From Candidatus Nitrosocosmicus sp. (GTDB lineage Archaea > Thermoproteota > Nitrososphaeria > Nitrososphaerales > Nitrososphaeraceae), in contig JAICXY010000003.1 in NCBI GenBank assembly GCA_025934495.1, positions 1 through 64,000 on the forward strand: a stretch of 64,000 nucleotides of DNA, written 5' to 3'. Below the pieces are notes generated by a model that saw only the letters and a program-made list of their open reading frames with translations, was not told where the DNA came from and ran no database searches. This document shows positions 1 through 11,455 of the stretch, in pieces (positions within the stretch are counted from its first letter, which is position 1; every line of letters starts with the position of its first letter). Made by a program: the position numbers and the translations under genes.

Positions 1-580
1 ATCTGTCGATTGAGAAAATATAAGATACTTGCAGATGTATTTAGGAACCGGATCAAGAATACAATAAAGTGTCATATATAGTACAGGTCTGATAAACTAT
101 AGAATGTTATCAGCAGAACTAAAAATCCATATAGTATTCAGTAGAAGGAGTAATATAGGTTGTTTCTAATTATGCAAGAGAACTATTGTCTTACTAACCT
201 TTCAACTTTTTTAATATATCAACAAATTTTGCTCTGATCAAGGTTAGAGAGAATGCCAGCAAGAGTGTAGGTTATGTAAAGACGACATTAACTAAAAGCA
301 TGAGATCCGTTTTTTATGCCTAATTTAAAGGATTTACCGATACCAAAGATAATTTTTATATCCTATAGTCCTATTGTTTAAATTATATCTATTTATTTCC
401 TATAGTCCTTATTATTTTGCTATTTATTATCGTAAATATCATTAAATTCTTTCACGGTAAGACCAAGGAGGGATTTGAAAAGTTTTGGTTTGGAGGATAA
501 CCTTTCATATGAAAGCAAAGAAAGAACCGGTTAATGAGGAACTATTGCTGTTTGCAGCTAATTATGCAAGATATTTATTA
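1..580. repeat. Two decayed IS fragments: a plus-strand transposase C-terminal relic (about 1-185) and a minus-strand IS4/IS5-like relic (about 236-580)
   Basis: Both end near TAATTATGCAAGAKA (171-185 and about 560-575). 236-580 resembles 26280-26945 and 30600-31210 (e.g. AAGAGTGTAGGTTATGTAAAGACGA, ATGAAAGCAAAGAAAGAAC). 1-185 resembles 48420-48560. Confidence 0.5.
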
Positions 581-1108
581 TATGAATTTGGAAGAAAAGA
601 TGATAAGAATGTTATATAATGAAGATATTGTAATATTTACATATATAGCTAGGCAAATAAAATGGTTCAAATATTGCTAATACCTTCATTTTATATGTTA
701 TTGTGCAAGAAGAGTTTAGTAAAAATATCAAAGAGTTGGTAAAGAATCTTTGTTAGTCCTCACAGAATAAATCAAAATTTACCGGAAATCTATAAAATAA
801 ATTGAAGATGGCGAGTAAAGAATTTTAACACAAATTCAAAATATTTTTCAATCTTGATGGGATAAATGACAAACAAATATCCCAAAGGTTATCAACAAAA
901 ACAGGGCAAAAAAAATGTTTATTAATATATTCATATACAAATTTCTAAAAGTAGGATTCAATAACAAGAAAACAGGCTTCTGAGTAATACAAGATATTTA
1001 TTGATTTATATGGCTACAAAAAAGAACCTAAAAGAATAAACCTCCAGGTAACAAAATCCAAATGAATCGACCACCCAATTTAGTATTAGTTAAATAAAAA
1101 CCACAGGA

Positions 1109-1699
1109 TTAGCGAATCAATAATAATATTGTAATGCCTAATCCTCCAATACCAAATCCTGCATATGCTAGAAGTTTATTCTTTGCAATTTCTGCGAGTC
1201 CAGTTAATCCGGCCCCTATTATCAATAAAATGGTTATCATATCATATGTTTCTATAGTCTTTGAGATTACTGAGGATGCATTCAATGATTCATTATATAT
1301 TTTTTCTTCTAACGATGCCTTTTCATATAAATTCGCAATGGAATCATTAACAGATTTACCAGCATGTAATTTGTTAAGAAGGGATTGGTATTTAAGGAGT
1401 GATTGTTTATACATCTCCTGATCGTGTTTATTAATTTGGAGTGCCTGTTGATGGATAGTGTTATTTAAATTATCTATTTGTACTTGATATATTTTTTCTC
1501 TTAATTTATGCGATTGATAATCATTCCACCAGTCTTGAGATCTTGTTAAGTGAGAAAGAGTTTGGACTTGTAGATCACTTTTCTTGGAGCTATTTTCTGA
1601 GCCCATAATGGTACTATATATGGCCAAGACTGAAGTAACAATTGCAAATATTGATACAACAAGGAAAAATTTTGTAAGTTTATGATGTGATTCAGCCAT
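1109..1699 (-). CDS. Hypothetical membrane protein with N-terminal TM, coiled-coil middle and C-terminal TM segments
   Basis: 196-aa ORF; hydrophobic segments at both ends. Confidence 0.7.
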   Translation of the reverse strand: MAESHHKLTKFFLVVSIFAIVTSVLAIYSTIMGSENSSKKSDLQVQTLSHLTRSQDWWNDYQSHKLREKIYQVQIDNLNNTIHQQALQINKHDQEMYKQSLLKYQSLLNKLHAGKSVNDSIANLYEKASLEEKIYNESLNASSVISKTIETYDMITILLIIGAGLTGLAEIAKNKLLAYAGFGIGGLGITILLLIR

Positions 1700-2400
1700 C
1701 GATCACATGACCTCTGTTTTTCCAGAAAGTGAATCTTTGATACATATAATCTTTAAGATAAAGGGTTGAAAAATAAATACATATATTCTCCAGTATAAAG
1801 TCGTGTATATATGATACCAATTACACATTCATCCTTTTTTCCTAACAATTTATATTTATATTCTATTTATTATCTATGAAACTCTCACTATACTTCACTT
1901 TAAATATGATGTAGTTACTTTACAATTACCATTATTGATACCACCTGTTTTTTCATTATTATAAATTTTTATTTACATTATTTTTTTCTGGTTGTTTATG
2001 CACTACTTTATGCTTCAAGATAATATTTAGGTGTTCATTTTCATCTTGATAAAGAGGAGGTATTTTACTAATTTATGGAATCTCCCTATTAGTTTTAAAT
2101 GATGTTACAATATATGAATTTTTAAAGAAAGAAAATAAGGACATCGAATTTAAAATAGAATTTATTTTCAATTTATTTGAAATCAAAAATTGCTTTTTTA
2201 AGGCAATAATAAATATACAAAACTTTTAAAAGTTAAAGATTTGTTATTTAACAATATTTATATAAAAAAATTAAAAACAAAAAATAAAGGGAAAATTATT
2301 AATAACTAGTAAAATTATAATATTACAAATTAAAGCGTATGTAAAAATAACAAAAGGTATTATGATTTGAAAGTTAAATAATTTAAAAAATAAATAAATG

Positions 2401-2655
2401 TTATTTGCGATAGGTCGAATCGTCTTCTTTAAAACGACGAGTGAATTCTTTTTCTATTTCTTCCTTTTTTATTATTTCCCCCCTGCGACCAGGTGTTCTT
2501 ACTGCTTGTTGAAAAACTTGTCTTCTTTCATCTTCTAATTCATTGAATCCCCTGTCATGATTATTGATTTGTTGCCTTTTCTTGCGTAACTCGGAAGCAT
2601 AAAATTTAATAAACGTTTCTTCTTGATCATTAACAGTAACATCGCTATTAATCAT
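2401..2655 (-). CDS. Hypothetical small charged protein
   Basis: 84-aa ORF rich in Lys/Glu/Arg; no family recognised. Confidence 0.5.
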   Translation of the reverse strand: MINSDVTVNDQEETFIKFYASELRKKRQQINNHDRGFNELEDERRQVFQQAVRTPGRRGEIIKKEEIEKEFTRRFKEDDSTYRK

Positions 2656-3655
2656 TTTTCATCTATAGTATTAGATACTTTATTCCAATATATTAATATT
2701 TAATATACAAGTCAATTAATTAAACAACAAAGATAATTTTGAACAAATTTAATATTTTCAAAATAATGTCCTAATGATTTTACCTTAAATTTTTTTAAGA
2801 GATCGTTTATATATATTTTTATTAAATAGATATTCATTTTTATTTCTGAAATTATTTTATTCACTTTATTATAAATATAATTTAATTGAACATTTGAAAA
2901 AAGAGAAAATAGATTTAGTAATAACACCTCTCAAAATAGATCTAACGAATAAAATTATTTTATTTACTTTTTTTATCGTGTGTCCATAGTATTACATAAA
3001 GGAAAATGTATATCAGATATGGATCTTTCGCTTATTTCTAATTTTGTTATAATGTTTAACAAAGATTTATCTAATCGACTATAGGCTTTAGCTAATTTAT
3101 TTTTCTATGTCTTTGGAATAACATAAATACATTTCTTAGTTCTATCTTTAGTGTATGTCCAGTATTCTCTTTTTATATTTTTTTGTTATGGAAAACTGAA
3201 TTTATTTTGAAATTAAGAAAAATATAAAGGAGGATATTTCTCAAGCAAGAATAAAGTAAATAAACTGATAACGATATGATGATTGTTTTCATATTTTAAT
3301 TATTTACTTACAATGTAAACATCAAAGCTGATTTTTTTTAATTATAACTTTATGTAATTTTATATTTTTATCGTAATCATATAGTGGATTTAAAATTAAT
3401 TTTTATTTCTAATTTAAATTAACAGTTGAAAAGAATTAATTTAAAAATATTCAATGTATTTGCATTCATAATTACAAAAAAGATATTAATCTTATCTTTG
3501 AATTGTTTAATAAGTCGATTTTGTAAATAAGACTTTTTATAAAACCTAATAGTTATTTGTAAAAAATGTAAAAAAAAATAATTAAATTATCAAAAATTCA
3601 TATTTTATCTATAAAATATGGATAACTTTATTAATAGATAGATGGATGAAAGTGT

Positions 3656-4252
3656 ATGGGTTTATCTCAAACAACCTTAATTTTAATTTGTTTTGTATTG
3701 CTTGTATATATAGCATTCATTATTACCGTCAGTTATACTACAGGGGCTTTGAGGAATGTTTTGGATCAATATCTAAATCTTGATTCTGCACTTTATAATC
3801 TCATCTCTACAGGAACTGATTATATTCATCAAGCAGATACAGGTAAAACTACGTCGACAATATTACTTAATGGTCAAAATTTTAGCAAAAACCAAATTAT
3901 GTTAATAGCTGATTCAACACCATATGCAAGTAAGGGTCATATCGCAGTTACTTTTCCTTGTAATAAAAAAAATCCTGCGCAACCAATATTTCAAGTACTA
4001 GTTGGTAGAGCGCCAGACTTATTCGCAATGCCACTGGGTTATTTACAAGCTATATCTTCAGCTCCCAACATGTGTGTATATCATGGACAATTTGGATTTG
4101 GAGATCCTGTTACTGATGTAGCCTTAAAATACACTGGTGAAGGAAATTTGATATTGAAGGGACCGTATTCAGTAGTGATTACTACTCAGGAAGCATATAT
4201 TCCAAAGGCCAAATCATTTGAGGAACTACAACATTCCCAAATGTCAAAGTAA
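3656..4252 (+). CDS. Hypothetical membrane-anchored protein
   Basis: 198-aa ORF with one N-terminal TM helix and a predicted extracytoplasmic domain. Confidence 0.65.
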   Translation: MGLSQTTLILICFVLLVYIAFIITVSYTTGALRNVLDQYLNLDSALYNLISTGTDYIHQADTGKTTSTILLNGQNFSKNQIMLIADSTPYASKGHIAVTFPCNKKNPAQPIFQVLVGRAPDLFAMPLGYLQAISSAPNMCVYHGQFGFGDPVTDVALKYTGEGNLILKGPYSVVITTQEAYIPKAKSFEELQHSQMSK

Positions 4253-4424
4253 TATAATACTTGAAATATTAATTATTTTTTTGTTTATTTAAAATAATTA
4301 AATATTTGATATTGTAATGATTTTTGTTTTTATATATATAGGAGAAAGTTAAAATAGTATTAACAATTTTAAGTTGCGAATAATACAATTTTGGCGATTC
4401 TCAAGGTCTAAAAAAATATTCCTG

Positions 4425-4838
4425 TTAAATCATCTCGTTTTCATGTAATTTGTTTAACAATGGATTTAAGATACTCATAAGTTCTTTTTCTCCTAATACC
4501 ATGTGTACACCTATACCAAGAACTATGGATAGCATATTCCTATCTTCCCTCGAAGTATACATTGCACCATTCATTAAATTGAATTCTACCTGATTGGTTT
4601 GTATCCAATCTTTCCATTTTTTTACTCTTTGAGCACTATCTTCTAATGAACTAATAGCATAATCCAAATTGATTCCTTCTTCATTATCAAGAAGATACAG
4701 TTTAATCATTGGAAGCATGAGATTGCCGCCAAAGACCTTTTGATTTTCTTTATTCATTTTATCTATGACTGTTGTCTCCTCATCAAAATCATAATTTTTA
4801 AGGTATTCTTTTTCAATAACCTTCGATTCATTCATCAT
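4425..4838 (-). CDS. Hypothetical protein
   Basis: 137-aa ORF of normal composition. Confidence 0.55.
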   Translation of the reverse strand: MMNESKVIEKEYLKNYDFDEETTVIDKMNKENQKVFGGNLMLPMIKLYLLDNEEGINLDYAISSLEDSAQRVKKWKDWIQTNQVEFNLMNGAMYTSREDRNMLSIVLGIGVHMVLGEKELMSILNPLLNKLHENEMI

Positions 4839-5121
4839 ATCATAATTGGGAAAAAAATACCCAGCTAAATTCTTATTCCAATCATAGATTTTATAGATAG
4901 TATCAAAATATTCTAATTTCCATAGTTTATTATGATTTTTTTTGGAAATAGCAATACCATAGATCGTAAAATAAAACTAGTATTTCACAGTTGAGGTTTG
5001 TAATTTAGGAAAAATTATATAAATATTAAATTTATCTTTATTTTTTATTTACCTTCAAAATATGAAAGGAGAATTTTTTGGAAAACTAATACAATTTCTA
5101 TTTACCTTTAAATTTTATAAA

Positions 5122-6090
5122 TGCTCTGTTGCATAACTAGATACTATAACTCATTTCTGTATCTGTCTGGTTTATACTATTCTTCTAAATAGGTTATACA
5201 ATGACTTTTAAAATCATCTCCTTTGCCATGTTTTGAAACTTGGTTACAGATACATATACATATATTCTCCAAAGGTTCTCTTTATAGATAAAAAAACTGT
5301 TTCTGCTATCATCTTTACTTCCATACTTTCTTTTCTTTATTCATTTGAGAAGGTCTCTTGTTTGAAACTTGACTTCTCTATTTCTTATCTTGTTGTTTTT
5401 GGACAATATGATTATAGAATTCTTTCTTACTGTTATTGCAGGTGAATCCTTTTCTTTTGCAAAAGATACTTATTCTCATTACTATTATATGAGCATCACC
5501 TAAGGCTAATTCAATTTTAATATCTTTATTGTTTCTTTTCAAATAGATCTATCAATTTTGGCAGACTTTTTGCATTATGTACTTTTTCGTCTATAGTAAC
5601 TTCTAAGGCAAGAATATTTCTTTGGTCTTTATATTTACAGCAATATAGATGGATGGATCTTTTGATAGCCTTTTTTCTTTTTAATCAGCCATTTCTCTTG
5701 CATCCACTGACCGTATTTATTACCTTTATTTCTGTACTGTTTAATGCTATGATTATGCCATCATCATTATCATCCAACATGTTGAAAAAGATATCCAATT
5801 TGTTTATTCTTCTACAAATTTGTGAATAGCATGAATGATCAGGAAGATTCTTTCATATAGTGGCTTTTATGACTCCCTCGATTTGTCTGTATGGTGGATG
5901 AAAATATATTCGGATGTAACCAATGATTAGAATAAAGGAGTCAGGAAAGGAATATGGTTTACCTTTTTTATTTTCATTGATTTTATCAAGATTGTAATCA
6001 CACATGTCCAGAAAATCATGTGAAAAAAGGAATCTCACCTCTTCTTACAAGAGATTGATTATAAGAAGGCCAATTCAACAAATGATTAGT
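5122..6090 (-). mobile_element. Decayed IS5-like element, transposase pseudogene
   Basis: End sequence TGCTCTGTTGCATAACTAG at 5122. Reverse-strand fragments LNWPSYNQSLVRRGEI and NYDLDKINENKKGKPYSFPDSFILIIGYIRIYFHPPYRQIEG match the N-terminus of the IS5-like copy at 50321-51363. Confidence 0.7.
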
Positions 6091-6225
6091 TGGTTCGATC
6101 CCAGCTAAATAGGTTTAGTTATACAAAAGCAAATATAAATACAAAATTTATATAATTAATTAAAGATAAAGATAAATAAGTTTTTCGAAATCTTAAATAG
6201 AATGAATTTATAAAAAACATAGCCT

Positions 6226-6336
6226 ATGGAATTTTTTGAAGAGGAGGACGATGAAGATAGAGAGTTTGAAGCAGATTTGTTAGAAGGTGATGATGAAGAG
6301 GAAGATTTGTTAGAAGGTGATGATGAAAATAACTAG
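6226..6336 (+). CDS. 36-aa acidic microprotein MEFFEEEDDEDREFEADLLEGDDEEEDLLEGDDENN
   Basis: ATG-to-TAG ORF below the ORF-track cutoff, containing a duplicated 24-bp unit (6274-6297 and 6304-6327). Confidence 0.4.
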   Translation: MEFFEEEDDEDREFEADLLEGDDEEEDLLEGDDENN

Positions 6337-6910
6337 ATTTTTCAAAGTCTGTATTTTTGAATCCAGTGCTAAATTGAAACATGACTAATCTTTAATCAAA
6401 GTAAAAAGGAAAGATATGCTTTTATAGCATTTCTAAATGATAAACCTAAAGAGTATAGACACAATCCATAACCTATAATTTGCGAGGACGTTCTATTTCT
6501 ATATACTTTAATTGAAATGGACATTTTCGATATAGGTTTTCCTTAAAGTAAGTTAGCAGGGGCAGTAAATACTTTGTTACAATTTAATAATGATTATTTT
6601 TTAACAACTCTAAATTAAATCGATATTGTAAACAAAACAATTATTTTTTGTTTATTTTACCATTATTTTTTGCTATCGTAAAAATGCAAATAAAAATAAA
6701 ATATCTATTTTATAAACAAGATGATTTTAGCCAATTTATTCTGATAGGGGCAATGTAATAATTTAATAGATGTATAAAATAATAAATAGAAAAGAACTCA
6801 TTCTTTTCCTAACGATATCTACTTTTATTATTTCTCACCTAAAAGTAGTATTAAATTAAGCGTTGTTCTTTATTTGTGAAATAAAATTAGTTTATATTCA
6901 AAAGATTGTT

Positions 6911-7096
6911 TTATCCATTGCTGTTGACAATTTTATTCACTTCTGTTTTTGATGTTTCTGTAATGTTTTTTACTAGAGGTGAATTTTTAACTTTCTCAAT
7001 ACCATTGAAAACACTAGCTAAAAAATTTGACCAACCCATTCCTATTATTGCAAGTATAATTACTGCTATTAAAAATATTATAATTAAGGTGCTCAT
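6911..7096 (-). CDS. Small single-TM membrane protein
   Basis: 61-aa ORF; N-terminal TM followed by a polar tail. Confidence 0.5.
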   Translation of the reverse strand: MSTLIIIFLIAVIILAIIGMGWSNFLASVFNGIEKVKNSPLVKNITETSKTEVNKIVNSNG

Positions 7097-7483
7097 TAAG
7101 GCTTCACTATTATATCGTAAAGCAGATATAAAAAGTAATTGTAGTATTTAAATTTTATGCTTAAATGATTAATATAAACAAATCAGTTATACAGAACAAA
7201 TGGCTTTGTTACCTTAGGAAAGATATTTTATTTTAACTATTGATAAGTGTATCACAATTTTTACAGATATGAAATAGGAATGATATATCATTATTCTACA
7301 GGAAGCCATTGAATTGGTTATACTTGAAATCAATCTGATCAAATAATATTAAGCAGGTTTTTAATATATTTAGTAAAAAATTTCTTAATGCAAATAGATA
7401 GATAATAAAAGGCAGTGGGAAAATCATCTTCAATTGCCTTTTATGATTTCAAATTAATATTAATTTTATTTTATCTCTTTTTG

Positions 7484-8203
7484 TTAAGATATTCCTGTTG
7501 TAAAAATTGAAGATACCAAACACCCGGACAACCCCGAAACCTCGCATCCTAAAATAGTATTAGCGATAATTTTTGATACCCATTTCTTTTGTACTGTCAA
7601 ATCATTTTTTAGATTTGTATTTCCTTGGATAATAGATATGATATTATCAGAATTGATTAATAAATCAACGCTTTTAGAGGTAATATTTACTATAGAAATA
7701 GCAATAGGGGTGCTGGTTTTATCTAAATTTAAAATTTTCAATTTTCCTTGAATATTTTTCCCTAGTGAGACAATCGAATCGGTCTTTTGAATATCCTTTA
7801 TGAGTCCATCAATTAAATTTAATTCAGATATTTTTATTTGATTTTTTAAAAGGAGACTTCGTAAATATATACTAGCCAAATAAGTATCATTTTTATTTAT
7901 ACCGGATTTTACATTCGATATTTGTCTTAAAGACTTTTCAAAAAGTTGATCAATATTATTTGCAAGTTTTTTATTATCTATTATAATATTTGAAGAATTA
8001 TTTGAAAGACAACTTGGTGGGCAATCATCACATTGACTAGTTTTATAATCTATGAAACATCCCAAATAACCCGGTAAAATAGTAGTATTAATATTATTAA
8101 TAGGAACATAATTTAAAGAAAAGGTTTTTTGCGATTGTAAAAAACTTGCTAAAATAATAAAAGGTATAACATATAGAATTATTTTTTTAAAATCAATATA
8201 CAT
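7484..8203 (-). CDS. Secreted or membrane-anchored hypothetical protein with an N-terminal Cys cluster
   Basis: 239-aa ORF; signal-like N-terminus then GYLGCFIDYKTSQCDDCPPSCLS. Confidence 0.65.
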   Translation of the reverse strand: MYIDFKKIILYVIPFIILASFLQSQKTFSLNYVPINNINTTILPGYLGCFIDYKTSQCDDCPPSCLSNNSSNIIIDNKKLANNIDQLFEKSLRQISNVKSGINKNDTYLASIYLRSLLLKNQIKISELNLIDGLIKDIQKTDSIVSLGKNIQGKLKILNLDKTSTPIAISIVNITSKSVDLLINSDNIISIIQGNTNLKNDLTVQKKWVSKIIANTILGCEVSGLSGCLVSSIFTTGIS

Positions 8204-8641
8204 ATTTTACTTTATATTTAGTCCCATATTAGTTATTCTGCGAAAATCTTTTAGATTCAATAGTATTGTTACTCTGAAATAAATAAGTACCTATAAGAAT
8301 TTTGTAAATAAATTGTTAAACACAACTTTATCTTTCACAGTCAAATATTCATTGATATACATTCTTTATACAATATTGAATGCCTAAGATAAATGCTGAA
8401 TAGTTGTTATTTGTTAACGATATTAAAATTAGTAAATTAAAATATGTTTATATTTAGATACATTTACTATGCGAATACAGAATTAGTAAGCTATAATTGA
8501 TTATGGCTTTATTATTTTGCAATAGTAGTAATGTATCGATATTTAGTTTAATTTATCCTTATTAATTTTTATTCTTTAATTTCTAGTCAAGGCAAAAAGA
8601 TATCTTAATCAAAATTTTTGCAATTTTTGACTATCTCTTTG

Positions 8642-8839
8642 TTATTCTATATATTTTTTTATTTTATATTTTGGATTTCTTGAATTATTTCGTAATTTAT
8701 ATCTACAACACGGACAAGATAAGCCATTCCATCTTATGAATATTTCACAAATTTGACACCTTTTTTCATCATCTTCATAACGACATGAATTATAAACTTT
8801 TTTTGATTTATATTTGATACAAATTCCTCTACAAGTCAA
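8642..8839 (-). CDS. Small Cys-rich zinc-ribbon-like protein
   Basis: 65-aa ORF with CQIC..CPCC motifs; similar short proteins are recalled from Nitrososphaeria genomes. Confidence 0.65.
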   Translation of the reverse strand: MTCRGICIKYKSKKVYNSCRYEDDEKRCQICEIFIRWNGLSCPCCRYKLRNNSRNPKYKIKKYIE

Positions 8840-10071
8840 ATTGTGTCAATGCCCTTTTTTATTTTAATATTATTATTTATTTTGAATATAATGCTTTTCA
8901 TATTTTTTTTATCTTTGTATAAAATAACCCATGTTTTTTTATATTTAAATCAGTATATTGTGTATTTCTAATAAAGTTAGTTGATTTATATTGGTGTATT
9001 ATATATGACTTTTTAAACAGTTATTTAATGCTGTTTACTAATAATACATTATCTATATATCTTATTACCCAGATTAATAATTAACTTTTATAGTAAAGGA
9101 TATCCCTATGTTCTCTCTAAAAAGATATAGTTACTAAAGTAATAGTTTAAAAAAGAATAAGTATCACTAACCCTTTTTTCGTCAATTAAAAATAAATGAT
9201 ACAAAAATCGATTTATTTATCATCATTATCAAGATCATCAATCTATTATGGTATTCAAATTTAATTGCATTCCAAGAATTTATATATACGAAATTTTTAT
9301 GTTATCTCTTTTTCTTATATTGCATTTATAATAATTGGTAAATATTATCAATTAAATGTCTGCATTCTCTTTGTTATTATTTTTTAATATTTGAGTAATA
9401 ACACTCAATAGATAAACCATCAAATTAGGAAAATATTGTCCATGTCATTGATATTAAACAAATTACCGTCCATTACCTATTGGAATAAAGTGATATTTCT
9501 CTATGTTATTTTAAAGTTAAACAAAAAGATGAAGAACTCTTGTTCATAATTTATGATATGTCAAACAATGAATAGAGCAAAGGTTGAAGATATAATATAT
9601 ATACTTTACGCCTTTATTTCAAAGAACTATCTTCAAGAAACATAACAAAAGCACTATCGGATTTACCTCTACAAGTCATCAAACTACAGTAAGAGATTAG
9701 GTCCAATAAATCAAACTGCAAAAAGATTGATTAATCGGGAAACAAAGATTGTCAAATCTATAATCGATTAAACTCATTAGAGTTGGCTTAATATATTTGA
9801 ATAGATAATATTGAATCCATGAATAGAGATAGTCTGTTTAAGAATTTCCTATGAATCAAATATCTGTTGCATGGAGCGGTTTCTGTCCGATATTATAGAG
9901 AATAGGGAAAGAACACCATTTTTCACCTGACGAAGTAACATGTATCCTCACGAGCCTATTGGTTTTTGAACTTGTATACCAATTAGCACAAGTATGCTAA
10001 ACAATTTATCTGAATAATTATAATAAAACACAAAAGCTATCTAGACCCTTATATCATTCTACATATTCTCA

Positions 10072-10587
10072 ATGCTATCACCGACCAAATCCAAATTGGT
10101 TAATCTATACAAAAAAGAAAATGATCCAAAAGTAAAGGAAAGGTTACTGCTAATTATCAAAGTACAAGAAGATGGACAAATTCCTTTTCGTGTTGTAAAA
10201 GAGATGCATCGAAGTAATCCCTGGGCTTCCGATTGGTTAAAAAGATATGATAGGGAAGGCTTGAAAGGACTAAAAGATAGGACAAAAACCGGTAGACCAC
10301 CTGAGATGTCCGAAGAGATTAGTTTGAGTATAAAGAAAGAATTATCCAACTCTAATCAAGGTTGGACAACCAAACAGGTGGAAGAGTTAATCATAAAGAA
10401 AAGTGGAATAAAATATCACTATACCCACATATATCGTATCCTTCGAAAATGGGGATTTAAACAAAAGGTTCCAAGAAAGGTACATGTTAATACTGCATCA
10501 CCAGAGGAAAAAGAGGCTTTCAAAAAAAGGTTGCCCAAATACTTGTGGATATGCAGCAGCAGCAGCAGGAAGATAGATTTACCATAG
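10072..10587 (+). CDS. IS630-type transposase, N-terminal HTH part (ORF A)
   Basis: Helix-turn-helix/winged-helix architecture (WLKRYDREGLKGLKDRTKTGRPPEMS). Confidence 0.85.
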   Translation: MLSPTKSKLVNLYKKENDPKVKERLLLIIKVQEDGQIPFRVVKEMHRSNPWASDWLKRYDREGLKGLKDRTKTGRPPEMSEEISLSIKKELSNSNQGWTTKQVEELIIKKSGIKYHYTHIYRILRKWGFKQKVPRKVHVNTASPEEKEAFKKRLPKYLWICSSSSRKIDLP

Positions 10588-11087
10588 TATCACTGGACGA
10601 ATCATTCTTTTTTTACGATTCTCTGGTAAGACGCGTTTGGATTAATGAAAATAAAAGACCGATTGTCAGAGTAACAGGTTCACATCAGCATTCATGTATT
10701 TTTGGTTCCACAAGTATGGAAGGAAAACAAATATTCAGACAGTATGACAAATTCAATGGCGATACATTCCTTGATTATCTAAAGAAAATACATGCTAAAT
10801 TCCCACAATGCTATTTGTTCATGGATAAAGCATCGCCTCATTACAAATCAAAGAAGGTGTTAAAGTACTTTGAAGAAAATAAAGATACGCTAATTCCACT
10901 ATATCTTCCAACTGCATCACCAGAGTTTATGGTAATAGAGGAAGTTTGGAACATGACCAAACGTGATCTACTTATTCTACAATATTATCAATCATTTGCA
11001 GATTTGAAGAATAAGATTTCTAAATATTTCAGAACAAAACGATTCAATCTTGATATGAGGAACTATTTGTTACGAGATGTAATTTAG
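10545..11087 (+). CDS. IS630-type transposase, DDE part (ORF B), -1 frame relative to ORF A
   Basis: DDE_3-like motifs: IVSLDESFFFYDS, LFMDKASPHYKSKKV, LPTASPEFMVIEEVWN. Confidence 0.9.
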   Translation: MDMQQQQQEDRFTIVSLDESFFFYDSLVRRVWINENKRPIVRVTGSHQHSCIFGSTSMEGKQIFRQYDKFNGDTFLDYLKKIHAKFPQCYLFMDKASPHYKSKKVLKYFEENKDTLIPLYLPTASPEFMVIEEVWNMTKRDLLILQYYQSFADLKNKISKYFRTKRFNLDMRNYLLRDVI

Positions 11088-11455
11088 ATAACATATGCTA
11101 ATCAGTATATCATCTTCATTATGTGCATAAAATAATGAGAATATCGTTATTGAAAGAACAATATCATATATCAAAGAGAGAAACCAAAATATGTGAAACC
11201 ATGGCTTGATCTGTTTGCTTATTATTACAATAAGAAATAATATATTTATAGATGCAAAACCATGTTAATTATTACCTTTATAATCTATAAAACTAAAATA
11301 ATTTGTTTTAGATTATTATATTTGATTTTATATATTATTATATATAGAGAAAATTATATGTTTTTTATTTTTTAAAGTAAATAGTTCTATTTTTCTATTT
11401 TTGATTAGAATGGAGGTAAATTTAATAGATAGATAGTAATTGGACTATAGATAAA

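Larger units (their letters stand above)
9979..11105 (+). mobile_element. IS630-family element
   Basis: Imperfect TIRs CCAATTAGCACAAGTATGCTAAA / CTGATTAGCATATGTTATCTAAA; flanking TA at 9977-9978 and 11106-11107; IS630 HTH and DDE ORFs inside. Confidence 0.85.
9555..11245 (+). mobile_element. IS6-like transposase relic split by an IS630-type element
   Basis: Left remnant (about 9555-9978) has a degenerate SIID.T.IRVG motif and a GKEHHFST..TCI segment. Right remnant (11108-11245) has YHLH...IVIERTISYIKERN. Both align with the IS6-like copies at 37307 and 42185. Confidence 0.7.
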
